Positions 24,901 to 31,741 of a stretch of 34,045 nt of DNA are shown here, in pieces (positions within the stretch are counted from its first letter, which is position 1; every line of letters starts with the position of its first letter). The stretch is taken from NCBI RefSeq assembly GCF_005774735.1, contig NZ_VBUM01000034.1, positions 1 through 34,045 of the forward strand. The letters are read 5' to 3'. The notes beneath the pieces were generated by a model. That model saw nothing but the letters and a program-made list of their open reading frames with translations. It searched no databases and was not told the DNA's origin. The position numbers and the translations under genes are program-made. Source of the DNA: Microbacterium sp. 5K110. GTDB lineage: Bacteria; Actinomycetota; Actinomycetes; Actinomycetales; Microbacteriaceae.

Positions 24901-26427
24901 GCGACCGCCGACGACGAGGCGTTCGAACTGGACGGCGTCGTCTCCGTCGACGCCTACGCGGTCGACGGTGCCGTGCGCCTGCTCGTGCAGCACTCGGAGG
25001 GCTTCGCGGCTCCCGACCGCAGCACGCGCGACAGCGAGGTGACGCCCCACAACCCCGACGACGTGGCCCGTTCGGACTACGACTTCACGTTCGGGTGGGA
25101 GTCGGACACCCAGTACTACAACGAGAACGAGATGGCGGGCGAGCCCTACAAGCACCAGGAGGCCATCCACTCGTACTTCCTGGATCGTCGGGACGACCTC
25201 AACCTGCAGTACGTGTTCCACACCGGCGACATCGTCGATGACTACGACGTCCTCCCGCAGTGGGAGCGCGCCGACGTGCAGTACGACCGGCTGGATGCCG
25301 CGGGGCTGCCCTACGGTGTGCTGGCGGGGAATCACGACGTCGGGCACGACGTCGGCGACTACACGAACTACGGCAGGTACTTCGGTGAGGACCGATTCGC
25401 GGGGAACCCCTGGTACGGCGGGAGCTACGAGAACAACCGCGGCCACTACGACCTCGTCTCGGCCGGGGGCATCGACTTCCTGATGCTGTACACCGGATGG
25501 CTCCCCGACGACGCGTCGATCGCGTGGATGAACGAGGTGCTGAAGCGCTACCCCGACCGGGTCGCGATCGTGGCGCAGCACGAGTTCATCCTCACCACCG
25601 GGGGTCTGGGGGCCATCCCGCAGCGCGTCCTCGACGAGGTCGTCGCACCGAATCCCAACGTGCGCATGGTCATGTCCGGTCACTACCACGACGCGTTCCT
25701 TCGGACCGATGCGTTCGACGACGACGGCGACGGCGTCGACGACCGGACGGTGTATTCGATGCTCTTCGACTACCAGGGCCTGCCCGAGGGCGGTCTCGGA
25801 TACCTCCGTCTGCTGCACTTCGACAACGAGGGCGAACGCATGATGGTGCGCACCTACTCGCCGTCGCTCGATCGCTACAACTCCGACGAGCCGAGCCTGC
25901 TCGGTCCCACGGACGACCCGTACGCGCAGCAGGAGTTCGAGCTGACGTACGACCAGCTGGGCATCGAGCCGCACGAGCGTGTGCTCGGCACGGATGCATT
26001 CTCGGCCGAAGTCCTCGGGACCACCGAGATCGCGTCCTTCACCGGTGTCGCCAGCGGAACGATCGTGTCGGCATCCTGGCCCCTGACTGAGGAGGGTGAG
26101 CACGGCTGGTACGTCCGGTCGAGCGACCCCTACGGCGCCGTCGATCGCTCACGCGTGGCGCTGTTCACCGTCCGGGCGGCAGCGGTCGACCCCGTGGGGC
26201 CGGGTACGACGCCGCCCGGCGGCGAGGAGCCGACCGATTCGGATCAGGGGACTCCTGCCCCGTCGGTCGCGGATGCCGAACCGTCGCGGGGCGCGGGCCA
26301 CGGGGCTCTCGCTGTCACCGGAACGGATGCCGAGGGGCTCGGACTGTGGGCCGCGGCGGCGGTGGCACTCATGGTGCTCGGCGGCGGGCTCATGATCCTG
26401 CGCCGCCGTCGCAGCAGAAGCAACTAG
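21982..26427 (+). CDS. Secreted wall-anchored lamin-tail / metallophosphoesterase protein
   Basis: 1481-residue extracellular protein. Signal peptide 1-32 ending PVAHA|A; lamin-tail domain 1 (about 37-205, VVVTEIAADNTGADNFEYVEIHN); Pro/Thr linker of TPT repeats (about 214-243); lamin-tail domain 2 (about 247-416, QVTELLPDSTNVGGSDGYEFIEV); Ig-like/beta domains (about 427-1000); calcineurin-like phosphoesterase (about 1033-1290) with ESDTQYY, HTGDIVDD, AGNHD, AQHEF and MSGHYHD; C-terminal Ig-like part; then LAVTG at 1443-1447, a TM helix and RRRRSRSN. LAVTG fits the LAxTG motif of class E sortases. The first metal motif has SDTQ in place of DxH. The start at 21982 (GAAGGTGG upstream) gives the signal peptide. 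Likely acts on phosphoester or nucleotide substrates outside the cell; substrate unknown. Confidence 0.92.
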   Translation: MRSPRSRILPAALATALIAAGIPTLAAPVAHAATPASTVVVTEIAADNTGADNFEYVEIHNISDAAVDLAASGITFAYSYDDSADRTRDVPLTAEPARLAAGETALLWVSYTSGSVDASARTVADFRAFHTVADDVQVVRLTGQAGIANGGNRGIRVVENGELTSWSHAPSGAFGADLATHFRLPADPAERRLDVLGVNAAPSPGTVLPEAVVHPGAAPSPTATPTPTATPMPTATVPGGSPLPGAPLQVTELLPDSTNVGGSDGYEFIEVFNATDAPIDFSDYAIDYLYPVEGTVSRWPAVPADVVIPGRSALVFWIKNGANDALTADDFNRQFATSLVAGETLVEISSAGMANGSPRGVQVSTNTGHPVSTAFYNLDGRDDTQADKGIRFTATADAAAQRILDIVPASPGAVQDAQIAATPVVTPVDTAAPTVTDRTAAEIVPGSDFVIDLALADDVDVRTATLELRNDVDEQPLRISLTDAGDGVFRHTVKAVDLTGKRWYAYTVTATDGTNSVTTDERRVAVAGTSDDPVRLNVEDGQFVRGAIEVVASGDSYPSPLSLSIDGERVETAPSLESRPVFVFEATNVNYYFKNGVRIGDDVLTIFDTGTEGWETIATPVPLDYLRRGEALTASVWAGTKKAPEIDPDENNDDFEIRGLRLILPDGRTLTPAGYDDPAAVLRMGDSTGKLDFFDARFSVPEDAYTAISHTWDTSAHADGGVVIAATDGDETVSRTARVDNTAPAVTSRVEDGTAYRGTIDIDAEVVDAGSGVAAVTARLDGAEIALPYQTSSVALAAGDHVLEIDATDVVGNATTWKATFETYAEQPAAGLLAPAEGAEVSAGDVTLQAKVEDPQGDPLDVAFLEGRRVDLADGDVSVQSGTVADAASVDRAAPQTLSRAQVETLADVDGLSDDVTSAEAFPYQLFEVAVEAADAGADVRATWSGRANAGATVILSAQRPDGSGWDEVDRHVATADDEAFELDGVVSVDAYAVDGAVRLLVQHSEGFAAPDRSTRDSEVTPHNPDDVARSDYDFTFGWESDTQYYNENEMAGEPYKHQEAIHSYFLDRRDDLNLQYVFHTGDIVDDYDVLPQWERADVQYDRLDAAGLPYGVLAGNHDVGHDVGDYTNYGRYFGEDRFAGNPWYGGSYENNRGHYDLVSAGGIDFLMLYTGWLPDDASIAWMNEVLKRYPDRVAIVAQHEFILTTGGLGAIPQRVLDEVVAPNPNVRMVMSGHYHDAFLRTDAFDDDGDGVDDRTVYSMLFDYQGLPEGGLGYLRLLHFDNEGERMMVRTYSPSLDRYNSDEPSLLGPTDDPYAQQEFELTYDQLGIEPHERVLGTDAFSAEVLGTTEIASFTGVASGTIVSASWPLTEEGEHGWYVRSSDPYGAVDRSRVALFTVRAAAVDPVGPGTTPPGGEEPTDSDQGTPAPSVADAEPSRGAGHGALAVTGTDAEGLGLWAAAAVALMVLGGGLMILRRRRSRSN

Positions 26428-26454
26428 CGGGGCACCTCGAGCGCCCGGGTGAAG

Positions 26455-26556
26455 ACAGGAAGGGCCGGTCGGAGCGGCATCCGACCGGCCCTCTGCACCA
26501 GAGTGTCCTGCAATCACATGTCGGTAGCTGCCACAGCAAAACAACTACCGTGCGAG
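26455..26556 (-). ncRNA. Candidate structured RNA, copy A (3' of histidine phosphatase)
   Basis: Read on the minus strand: a TANNNT element (TAGAGT, 26559-26564), then hairpin 1 (CGGTAGTTG / CAGCTACCG, plus positions 26522-26530 and 26542-26550, 11-nt loop), a 29-nt linker, and the perfect 13-bp terminator 26461-26492 followed by TTCCTGTCTTC. In this orientation hairpin 1 pairs fully using one G-U; on the plus strand the same position would be C-A, so the minus strand is favoured. Ends are estimates. It could instead be only a termination region. Confidence 0.35.
26461..26492 (-). terminator. Perfect 13-bp terminator hairpin, copy A
   Basis: AGGGCCGGTCGGA - GCGGCA - TCCGACCGGCCCT, stem fully paired. 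The T-rich side (TTCCTGTCTTC) is on the minus strand, but it can also end the plus-strand message of the large wall protein, 33 bp upstream. Confidence 0.85.
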
Positions 26557-26591
26557 CACTCTATAACGGTGAGATAACGGAAGGGAAGAGG
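26493..26591. repeat. 99-bp intergenic direct repeat, copy A
   Basis: Matches 27317-27415 at 95 of 99 positions with no gaps; the first 63 positions are identical. Same orientation as copy B. Together with the adjoining 13-bp hairpins it forms a module of about 130 bp on each side of the histidine phosphatase gene. Confidence 0.95.
26563..26578. promoter_or_regulatory. Direct repeat ATAAC-N6-ATAAC, copy A (MtrA-box-like)
   Basis: Two ATAAC pentamers 11 bp apart, one helical turn. The form resembles the tandem GTAAC/GTCAC-like boxes described for the actinobacterial response regulator MtrA; assignment is tentative. Confidence 0.3.
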
Positions 26592-26627
26592 TCGTCGTGA
26601 TCTCTTCGTGATGATTCGAGGTTCGGC

Positions 26628-27248
26628 TCAGCGTCCGCGCACGTGGTTCCACTGCGTGATGACCTCGGAGCCGTGCTCGAAGCCGAGCTCGCTGACCGCG
26701 GAGGTGCCCAGGACGAAGTAGCGCCCGCCCGCGGCGGTCAGTCCGAGCCAGACTCCGGCGAGGGCGCGCAAGAAGTGCGAGTGCGAGAAGACCAGCACCT
26801 GCTCACCCGCGCGCACGCGGGGGCGCAGATCGTCCAGGAGTGACTCGGCGCGGGCGGTGACCTGCTCGACGCTCTCGCCCGGCGTCTCGCCCGCCGGAGC
26901 GCCGGACTGCCAGATCGTCCACGGGCGGCCAAGCTGCGCGGTGATCTCGGGGGTCGTGAGTCCCTCGTAGGCGCCGTAGTCCCATTCGACGAGGCGCGGC
27001 TCGTGCTCCGCGTGCGGGTAGCCGGCGCGCGCGGCGGTCTCGACCGCCCGGTGCAGTGGGCTCGTCAGGACGAGGTCGTAGTGCCGGGTCGCCAGCAGCG
27101 TCCCGGCGAGCTCGGCCTTGTAGGCGCCGGTCTCGGTGAGCGGGATGTCGGTGAGCCCCGTGTGGCGTCCGCTGCGGCTCCACTCGGTCTCGCCGTGGCG
27201 CACGAGTACGAGGCGCCCGTCGGGGTCGGTCAGATCCTCATCTTTCAC
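26628..27248 (-). CDS. Histidine phosphatase / phosphoglycerate-mutase-like protein
   Basis: 206-residue member of the histidine phosphatase superfamily. The phospho-His motif is LVLVRHGETEW with His18; DLVLTSPLHRAVETA follows, then EPRLVEWDYGAYEG with the acidic residue, and VFSHSHFLRAL with the second catalytic His near 148. Length and motifs fit the cofactor-dependent phosphatases (CobC/GpmB-like acid phosphatases) better than glycolytic PGM, which has longer loops. The GTG at 27248 has GGAGG 8 nt upstream; a longer in-frame extension from a TTG would run through a terminator hairpin and is rejected. The gene is flanked on both sides by the duplicated intergenic module. Substrate unknown. 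Confidence 0.9.
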   Translation of the reverse strand: MKDEDLTDPDGRLVLVRHGETEWSRSGRHTGLTDIPLTETGAYKAELAGTLLATRHYDLVLTSPLHRAVETAARAGYPHAEHEPRLVEWDYGAYEGLTTPEITAQLGRPWTIWQSGAPAGETPGESVEQVTARAESLLDDLRPRVRAGEQVLVFSHSHFLRALAGVWLGLTAAGGRYFVLGTSAVSELGFEHGSEVITQWNHVRGR

Positions 27249-27271
27249 GTGCCCATCCTCCCGCGTCGCGG

Positions 27272-27380
27272 GGCAAGACGAAGGGCCGGTCGAGGAGTGT
27301 CGACCGGCCCTTATCCCTGCACCAGAGTGTCCTGCAATCACATGTCGGTAGCTGCCACAGCAAAACAACTACCGTGCGAT
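27272..27380 (-). ncRNA. Candidate structured RNA / leader, copy B (5' of histidine phosphatase)
   Basis: Same minus-strand order as copy A: TAGAGT, hairpin 1 (plus positions 27346-27354 and 27366-27374), linker, 13-bp terminator 27281-27312, then CGTCTTGC. Here the terminator ends 32 nt before the phosphatase GTG, so the unit sits as an attenuator or riboswitch-like leader would. Ends are estimates; expression not shown. Confidence 0.38.
27281..27312 (-). terminator. Perfect 13-bp terminator hairpin, copy B
   Basis: AAGGGCCGGTCGA - GGAGTG - TCGACCGGCCCTT, fully paired. Compared with copy A both the base and the loop-side pairs differ, but pairing is kept. Lies between copy B of the 99-bp repeat and the phosphatase start. 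Confidence 0.85.
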
Positions 27381-27415
27381 GACTCTATAACGGTGAGGTA
27401 ACGGAACGGAAGAGG
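27317..27415. repeat. 99-bp intergenic direct repeat, copy B
   Basis: Second copy of the 26493-26591 sequence (95 of 99 identical). It occupies part of the 398-bp gap between the phosphatase and the Excalibur protein gene. Beyond the hairpin at 27397-27426, I see no further structure in 27431-27646. Confidence 0.95.
27387..27402. promoter_or_regulatory. Direct repeat ATAAC-N6-GTAAC, copy B (MtrA-box-like)
   Basis: Same 11-bp spacing as copy A; the second pentamer is GTAAC, closer to the MtrA-type core. Could serve the phosphatase leader or the Excalibur gene 245 bp away. Confidence 0.3.
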
Positions 27416-27430
27416 ATGCCGTTACCTTTT
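27397..27430 (+). terminator. Hairpin GGTAACGG / CCGTTACC followed by TTTT
   Basis: An 8-bp perfect stem (27397-27404, 27419-27426) with a 14-nt loop and four T residues on the plus strand. It overlaps the second pentamer of the MtrA-like repeat in copy B and has no counterpart in copy A. Confidence 0.45.
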
Positions 27431-27646
27431 CGTGATTCATAGGTGACGCATCAGTTCGGTGTCCGGCCGTCCGACCTTCGGTAGGAGCCCCGGGCGTGGT
27501 GGACACGAGATCGGAGCGAACACGGCGAACGGGACGAGTGCGACGCAGACAACGGCACGCCCGCGGGATGTGCCATGCTGTGCGGCAGACGCGCGATCCG
27601 ACGCGTCGAGGGGGACCTTCCGGGTCCTGTTCTTGGGGGAGAGCAC

Positions 27647-28372
27647 ATGGGGAATTCCGAGCTGCCCGCGGCCGGCTGGTATCCGGCGGCGCACGCGAAC
27701 GGCGAGGCGCGGTGGTGGGACGGGACGCGGTGGTTCGACGAAGAACAGGCCGCGACCGAGGCCCTCGAGCCCGCGACGACGACCGCGTTGCGCCGCGGAG
27801 GACAGCCACGAGACGATGCCGCACAGGCTCAGCCTCCCGCGTCGGTGCGACGACGGACGGCTGCTATCGCTGCCGGAACGGCGCTCGTGGTCGGACTGTT
27901 GGTCGGTGCAGGCAGCGGCGGAGCCGGATCGCTGGGCGAGCGCGACGCGCTGAAGGCGCAGGTGAGCGCGCTGGAGGTCGCCGTCAGTGAGGCCGAGACG
28001 GCGACGGAGAGCGCCGAGGATGCCGCCGACACGGCCCGTGAAGACCTCGAGGGGGCGCAGGCGCGCGCGACTGCGGCGGAGCAGAAGCTCGCGACAGCGA
28101 CCGCCCAGGTGGCCGCTCTGGAAGCGGCCGCCGTGACGGCGAAGGCGGATCTCGACGCGCGCGCGGCCGAGATCGCGGATCTCAAGACCAAGGTCCCCGC
28201 GCCGCCCGAGCCCGTGCAGTCCGCACCGGTGCGGGAAGCATCGACGGGCCAGAACGTCTCCTACGCAAACTGCACGGAGGCCCGCAACGCGGGCGCAGCG
28301 CCCGTCCGCCGCGGCGACCCCGGCTACAGTTCGCGGCTCGACCGCGACGGGGACGGCGTCGGCTGCGAGTGA
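27647..28372 (+). CDS. DUF2510 / coiled-coil / Excalibur-domain membrane protein
   Basis: 241-residue protein. N-terminal DUF2510 motif AAGWYPAAHANGEARWWDGTRW (about 8-29), then a TM helix (about 74-95), a long Ala/Glu-rich coiled coil (about 100-190), a Pro-rich spacer, and a C-terminal Excalibur calcium-binding domain: YANCTEARNAGAAPVRRGDPGYSSRLDRDGDGVGCE, with the DxDxDG loop and paired cysteines. The topology suggests a cytoplasmic DUF2510 part and an extracellular coiled coil with Excalibur domain at the cell wall. GGGGGAG lies before the ATG at 27647. Precise role unknown; Excalibur domains often accompany extracellular nucleases or wall proteins. Confidence 0.9.
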   Translation: MGNSELPAAGWYPAAHANGEARWWDGTRWFDEEQAATEALEPATTTALRRGGQPRDDAAQAQPPASVRRRTAAIAAGTALVVGLLVGAGSGGAGSLGERDALKAQVSALEVAVSEAETATESAEDAADTAREDLEGAQARATAAEQKLATATAQVAALEAAAVTAKADLDARAAEIADLKTKVPAPPEPVQSAPVREASTGQNVSYANCTEARNAGAAPVRRGDPGYSSRLDRDGDGVGCE

Positions 28373-28433
28373 GCGGAGCGGCGCGGCCGCCTGCGTGAGC
28401 GGCGCGGGTCGGGCTGCGTGCGAGCGGCCCGGT

Positions 28434-29066
28434 CTACGCTTTCGCGCCCGTCAGCGCCAGCGTCCCGCCGAGGCCGATCATCATCGCGCCGCCCGTCCCC
28501 GCGAGCGTCGACATCCGCCGCGGCGACCGGGCGAACCAGTCGCGCGCGGTCCCCGCGGCCAGCGCCCACGCACTGTCGCACGCGAGCGCGAGCACCTGGA
28601 ACACGAGCCCGAGCAGGAGAAGTTGCGCCCAGACGGGCCCCGCGCCCGGGGCCACGAACTGCGGCAGCACCGCGACGAAGAAGGCGATCGTCTTGGGATT
28701 GGTCGCGCCGACGATGATGCCCTGTCTCAGCAGGGTCCACGCCGACCGGCCGCCGACCGCGCCGATGTCGGCGTGCGCACGTCGATGGCGGATCGCCTGG
28801 ATGCCCAACCACACGAGGTAGACCGCGCCGACGATCTTCAGCACGGTGAACGCCACCACCGACGACGCGACGATCGCTCCGACCCCGAAGGCGACGGCCA
28901 CGACGGCGGGGATCGTGCCGAGCGCGTTGCCGACGACGCTCAGCACACCGGCGCGGCGACCGAGGGCGATCGACCGGCCGATCACGAACAGCACGCTGGG
29001 ACCGGGGATCACGATGATGACCACGGATGCCAGCACGAATGCCGCCACGTTCGCCCACGGGATCAT
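28434..29066 (-). CDS. LysE/RhtB-family amino-acid exporter
   Basis: 210-residue membrane protein with six hydrophobic segments. The N-terminal signature IVIPGPSVLFVIGRSIALGRRAGVLSVVGNALG and the mid-protein GIIVGATNPKTIAFFVAVLPQFV are characteristic of LysE/RhtB transporters, which export amino acids or homoserine lactone-like compounds. The start ATG at 29066 has GGGTGAG upstream. Divergent from the flavin amine oxidase gene with 74 bp between starts, so a shared control region is possible; exporter plus amine oxidase would fit handling of amino acids or amines, which is inference. Confidence 0.92.
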   Translation of the reverse strand: MIPWANVAAFVLASVVIIVIPGPSVLFVIGRSIALGRRAGVLSVVGNALGTIPAVVAVAFGVGAIVASSVVAFTVLKIVGAVYLVWLGIQAIRHRRAHADIGAVGGRSAWTLLRQGIIVGATNPKTIAFFVAVLPQFVAPGAGPVWAQLLLLGLVFQVLALACDSAWALAAGTARDWFARSPRRMSTLAGTGGAMMIGLGGTLALTGAKA

Positions 29067-29140
29067 GCGCTCACCCTAATGCCGCCGCCGCAGCGCGGAG
29101 ACTACTCTCGTCACACGGTCGTCTACCCGAGGGAGCCGTC

Positions 29141-30466
29141 ATGCAGGACCAGTTCGACACCGTCGTCGTCGGAGCGGGCATCGCCGGTCTGTCAGCCGCC
29201 CGTCTCCTCGCGCGGGAGGGGCGCCGCGTCGTCGTCGTGGAAGCCCGTGACCGCGTCGGGGGACGCGTGCACTCGCAGCGCGACGGGCACCGAGTCACCG
29301 ACCGGGGTGCGTCCTGGATCCACGGCATCGACGACAGTCCCGTCGAGGCGGCCGCCCGCGCTTTCGGCATGCCCATGGCCGAGTTCACCGTCGGCGGGTA
29401 CCAGCCCGACAGCCGCCCCTTGGCCTATTTCGGTCCGGATGCCGCCCGCCTCACGCCCGAGGAGGTGCAGGCGTTCGCCGACGACGTGCGCGCCCTGAAC
29501 GCCGACCTCGTCGAGGTCATTGCGCGTTCGGCCCCGGACGCCACCTACGCCGACGTCGTCGACGAGGCCCTCGCCGGGCGCGACTGGGCGCCCGAACGCG
29601 CGCAGCGCGTCCGCGAATACAACGGCCGCCGCGCCGAGGAGCAGTACGGCGTCCACATGTCGGTGCTCGGCGCGCACGGACTCGACGACGACACCGTGAA
29701 CGGCGACGAGGTCGTCTTCCCGCGCGGATACGACGAACTCGCGACGAACCTCGCCGAAGGCCTCGATGTGCGGCTGGAACACGTCGTCGGCGCGATCGAG
29801 TGGTCCGCCACCGGCGTCACCGTGACGACCGATCGCGGCACCTTCCACGGGGCGACGGCCGTGGTCACGCTCCCCATCGGCGTCCTCCAGTCGGGTGACG
29901 TCGCCATCGCCCCGTCGCTGCCCGACACCCATCGGCGCGTCCTGGGCGTCCTGGCATCCAATGCCTTCGAGAAGGTCGTGCTGCGCTTCCGCGAGAAGTT
30001 CTGGGATGCCGGGGTCTACGGCATCCGCCAGTTCGGCGACGAAGGGGAGTGGTGGCACTCCTGGTACGACCTCGGGCGCATCCACGACGAGGCCGCTCTC
30101 CTGACCTTCGCCGCGGGCCCGGCCGCCGTCGCCACGCGGCACTGGAGCGACGAGGAGATCGCGGCCTCGACGCTCGCGCAGCTGCGCCGGTTGTACGGCG
30201 CGCACGTTCCCGAGCCGGAGAGCGTCGTCGTCACGCGCTGGCAGGACGACCCGTTCTCGCGCGGGTCGTACAGCTACATGAAGCCCGGTTCCGTCGGGCC
30301 CGACCACGATGAGCTGGCCGAGCCCGTCGGCGGAGTGCTGCACCTCGCGGGCGAGGCCACGTGGGGCGACGACCCGGCGACCGTTCCCGGCGCGCTGCTC
30401 TCGGGACACCGCGCGGCCGAGAACGTCCTCGGCCGCGCCGTGCCCGTCGAGCACCTCTGGGGCTGA
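29141..30466 (+). CDS. Flavin monoamine oxidase family protein
   Basis: 441-residue FAD-dependent amine oxidase. The dinucleotide-binding motif VVVGAGIAGLSAARLLAREGRRVVVVEARDRVGGRVHS occupies about 8-45; the R motif and IHGIDDSPVEAAAR follow; C-terminal FAD contact is GGVLHLAGEATWGDDPATVPGALLSGHRAAENV (about 395-430). Members oxidise amines such as polyamines, tyramine or tryptophan to imines with release of H2O2. The ATG at 29141 is preceded by GAGGGAG. No signal peptide. It ends 12 bp before the oppositely oriented rhodanese gene. Substrate not predictable here. Confidence 0.93.
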   Translation: MQDQFDTVVVGAGIAGLSAARLLAREGRRVVVVEARDRVGGRVHSQRDGHRVTDRGASWIHGIDDSPVEAAARAFGMPMAEFTVGGYQPDSRPLAYFGPDAARLTPEEVQAFADDVRALNADLVEVIARSAPDATYADVVDEALAGRDWAPERAQRVREYNGRRAEEQYGVHMSVLGAHGLDDDTVNGDEVVFPRGYDELATNLAEGLDVRLEHVVGAIEWSATGVTVTTDRGTFHGATAVVTLPIGVLQSGDVAIAPSLPDTHRRVLGVLASNAFEKVVLRFREKFWDAGVYGIRQFGDEGEWWHSWYDLGRIHDEAALLTFAAGPAAVATRHWSDEEIAASTLAQLRRLYGAHVPEPESVVVTRWQDDPFSRGSYSYMKPGSVGPDHDELAEPVGGVLHLAGEATWGDDPATVPGALLSGHRAAENVLGRAVPVEHLWG

Positions 30467-30478
30467 CGCTCCCGGAGG

Positions 30479-31339
30479 TCAGCGGGGTTCGGAACCCGTC
30501 GCCACCGGCAGCTCGGGGTGATTCGACCACTGGCTCCACGACCCGGGGAACACCCGCGGGGTGAAGCCGGCGAGCGTCAGGGCGACCGCTTCGTGCGCCG
30601 CCGTCACTCCCGAGCCGCAGTACACGCCGACCTCGACCCCCGACAGCGCGCCGAGCGCGACGAAGCGGGCGCGTAGAGCCTCCGGGTCCGCGAACCGGCC
30701 GTCGGGACCGACGTTCTCGGTGGTCGGCGCGCTGACGGCCCCGGGCACGTGTCCCGCGCGCGGATCGATCGGTTCGACGTCGCCGCGATACCGCTCGGCC
30801 GCGCGCGCGTCGAGCAGCAGCTCGGAGTCGGCGAACCCCGACACGTCCTCGAGCGACAGCACGGGGAGAGCCCCATAGGCGAGGGTCACCGATCCGGGCG
30901 CGGGGGCCGCGGCATCCCCGGACTCCAGGTCGAACCCGGCGTCGGTCCACGCCCGCAGCGACCCGTCGAGCAGGCGCACGTCGGCGACGCCGGCGTGCCG
31001 CAGGAGCCACCACGCGCGGGCGCTCGAGAGGTTCTTCAGATCGTCGTAGACGACGACGGTGTCGCCGTCGTCGATGCCCCAGCGGCGGGCCGCGTCCTGC
31101 AACGCCTCGACCGGGGGGAGCGGATGCCGTCCGTCGGTGGGCTCGCCGTGCGCGGCGAGGTCGTGGTCGAGGTCGACGTACTGTGCGCCCGGGATGTGCC
31201 CGGCGAGGTACTCGGGCCGCCCGTCGGGGCGATCGAGGCGCCAGCGCACGTCGAGCACCCGGACCGGACCGCCGTCCGCGAATCGACCGGCAGCGAGAGC
31301 GTCGTGCAGCTCGGTCGCGGTGACCAGGACGTCAGACAT
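30479..31339 (-). CDS. sseA: Tandem-rhodanese sulfurtransferase (SseA-like)
   Basis: 286-residue protein with two rhodanese domains. Domain 1 (about 1-140): VRVLDVRWRLDRPDGRPEYLAGHIPGAQYVDLD. Domain 2 (about 160-286): the active-site loop VYCGSGVTAAHEAVAL near 237-252; CGSGVT is the form found in 3-mercaptopyruvate sulfurtransferases rather than the CRKGV of thiosulfate enzymes. It would move sulfur from mercaptopyruvate to a thiol or cyanide acceptor in the cytoplasm. Its ATG at 31339 overlaps the end of the AhpD-like gene by 8 bp, so the two are co-translated. Confidence 0.92.
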   Translation of the reverse strand: MSDVLVTATELHDALAAGRFADGGPVRVLDVRWRLDRPDGRPEYLAGHIPGAQYVDLDHDLAAHGEPTDGRHPLPPVEALQDAARRWGIDDGDTVVVYDDLKNLSSARAWWLLRHAGVADVRLLDGSLRAWTDAGFDLESGDAAAPAPGSVTLAYGALPVLSLEDVSGFADSELLLDARAAERYRGDVEPIDPRAGHVPGAVSAPTTENVGPDGRFADPEALRARFVALGALSGVEVGVYCGSGVTAAHEAVALTLAGFTPRVFPGSWSQWSNHPELPVATGSEPR

Positions 31340-31694
31340 GTGCGTGCACCGCTTCGGCCTCGTGGATGCCGGACAGCTTGAACGCGAGCCGCCCGTGGGC
31401 GAACCCGCCGCCGGCGCGGATCGCGGTGGCGACCCACGCGGCCTCGGCGAGTTCGGCCTTCGACGCCCCCGCGCGCACGGCCGCCTGCGAGTGGCCGTCG
31501 ATGCAGTAGGTGCACTGGGTCGTGATGGCGACGGCAAGGGCGATGAGTTCGCGGAACTTCAGCGGGATCTCGCGCCCCTCCGGCGCGAAGACGCTGTCGT
31601 TGAACGCCGTGAACGCCGCCAGTACGTCCGGCGTCGTCTCCTTGTAGTCGCGCGTGTAGGCGCGATCGCCCTCGCGGTCGAAGAAGTCGCTCAT
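31332..31694 (-). CDS. Carboxymuconolactone decarboxylase family (AhpD-like) protein
   Basis: 120-residue all-helical protein with the AhpD-type redox motif CTYCIDGH (Cys61, Cys64, His68) preceded by LIALAVAITTQ. Such proteins act as thiol-disulfide peroxidase partners or in peroxide defence; they are not true decarboxylases when the CxxC is present. GGGAGTGAGAG precedes the ATG. First gene of a two-gene operon with the mercaptopyruvate sulfurtransferase, divergent from lysR. The pairing suggests thiol/oxidative stress functions controlled by LysR. Confidence 0.92.
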   Translation of the reverse strand: MSDFFDREGDRAYTRDYKETTPDVLAAFTAFNDSVFAPEGREIPLKFRELIALAVAITTQCTYCIDGHSQAAVRAGASKAELAEAAWVATAIRAGGGFAHGRLAFKLSGIHEAEAVHAHV

Positions 31695-31741
31695 CTCTCA
31701 CTCCCTGCCGTCGCGCCGGTCGGGTGGCGCGCGCCGGTCCG

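Noticed and set aside
21811..26103. 1430-codon antisense open frame opposite the wall-anchored protein
   Set aside because: Rich in Val/Arg/Asp repeats with no domain, and mirrors the codon pattern of the plus-strand gene that has a signal peptide, domains and anchor.
27249..27368. Possible N-terminal extension of the histidine phosphatase from a TTG in copy B
   Set aside because: It would translate through a perfect terminator hairpin and add residues unlike the family; the GTG at 27248 has a good ribosome site. The same 17 residues in copy A lead nowhere.
26428..27430. The flanking repeats as ends of a transposon or IS carrying the phosphatase
   Set aside because: No transposase, no terminal inverted repeats or target duplication, and the repeats contain terminator-like hairpins; a local duplication is simpler.
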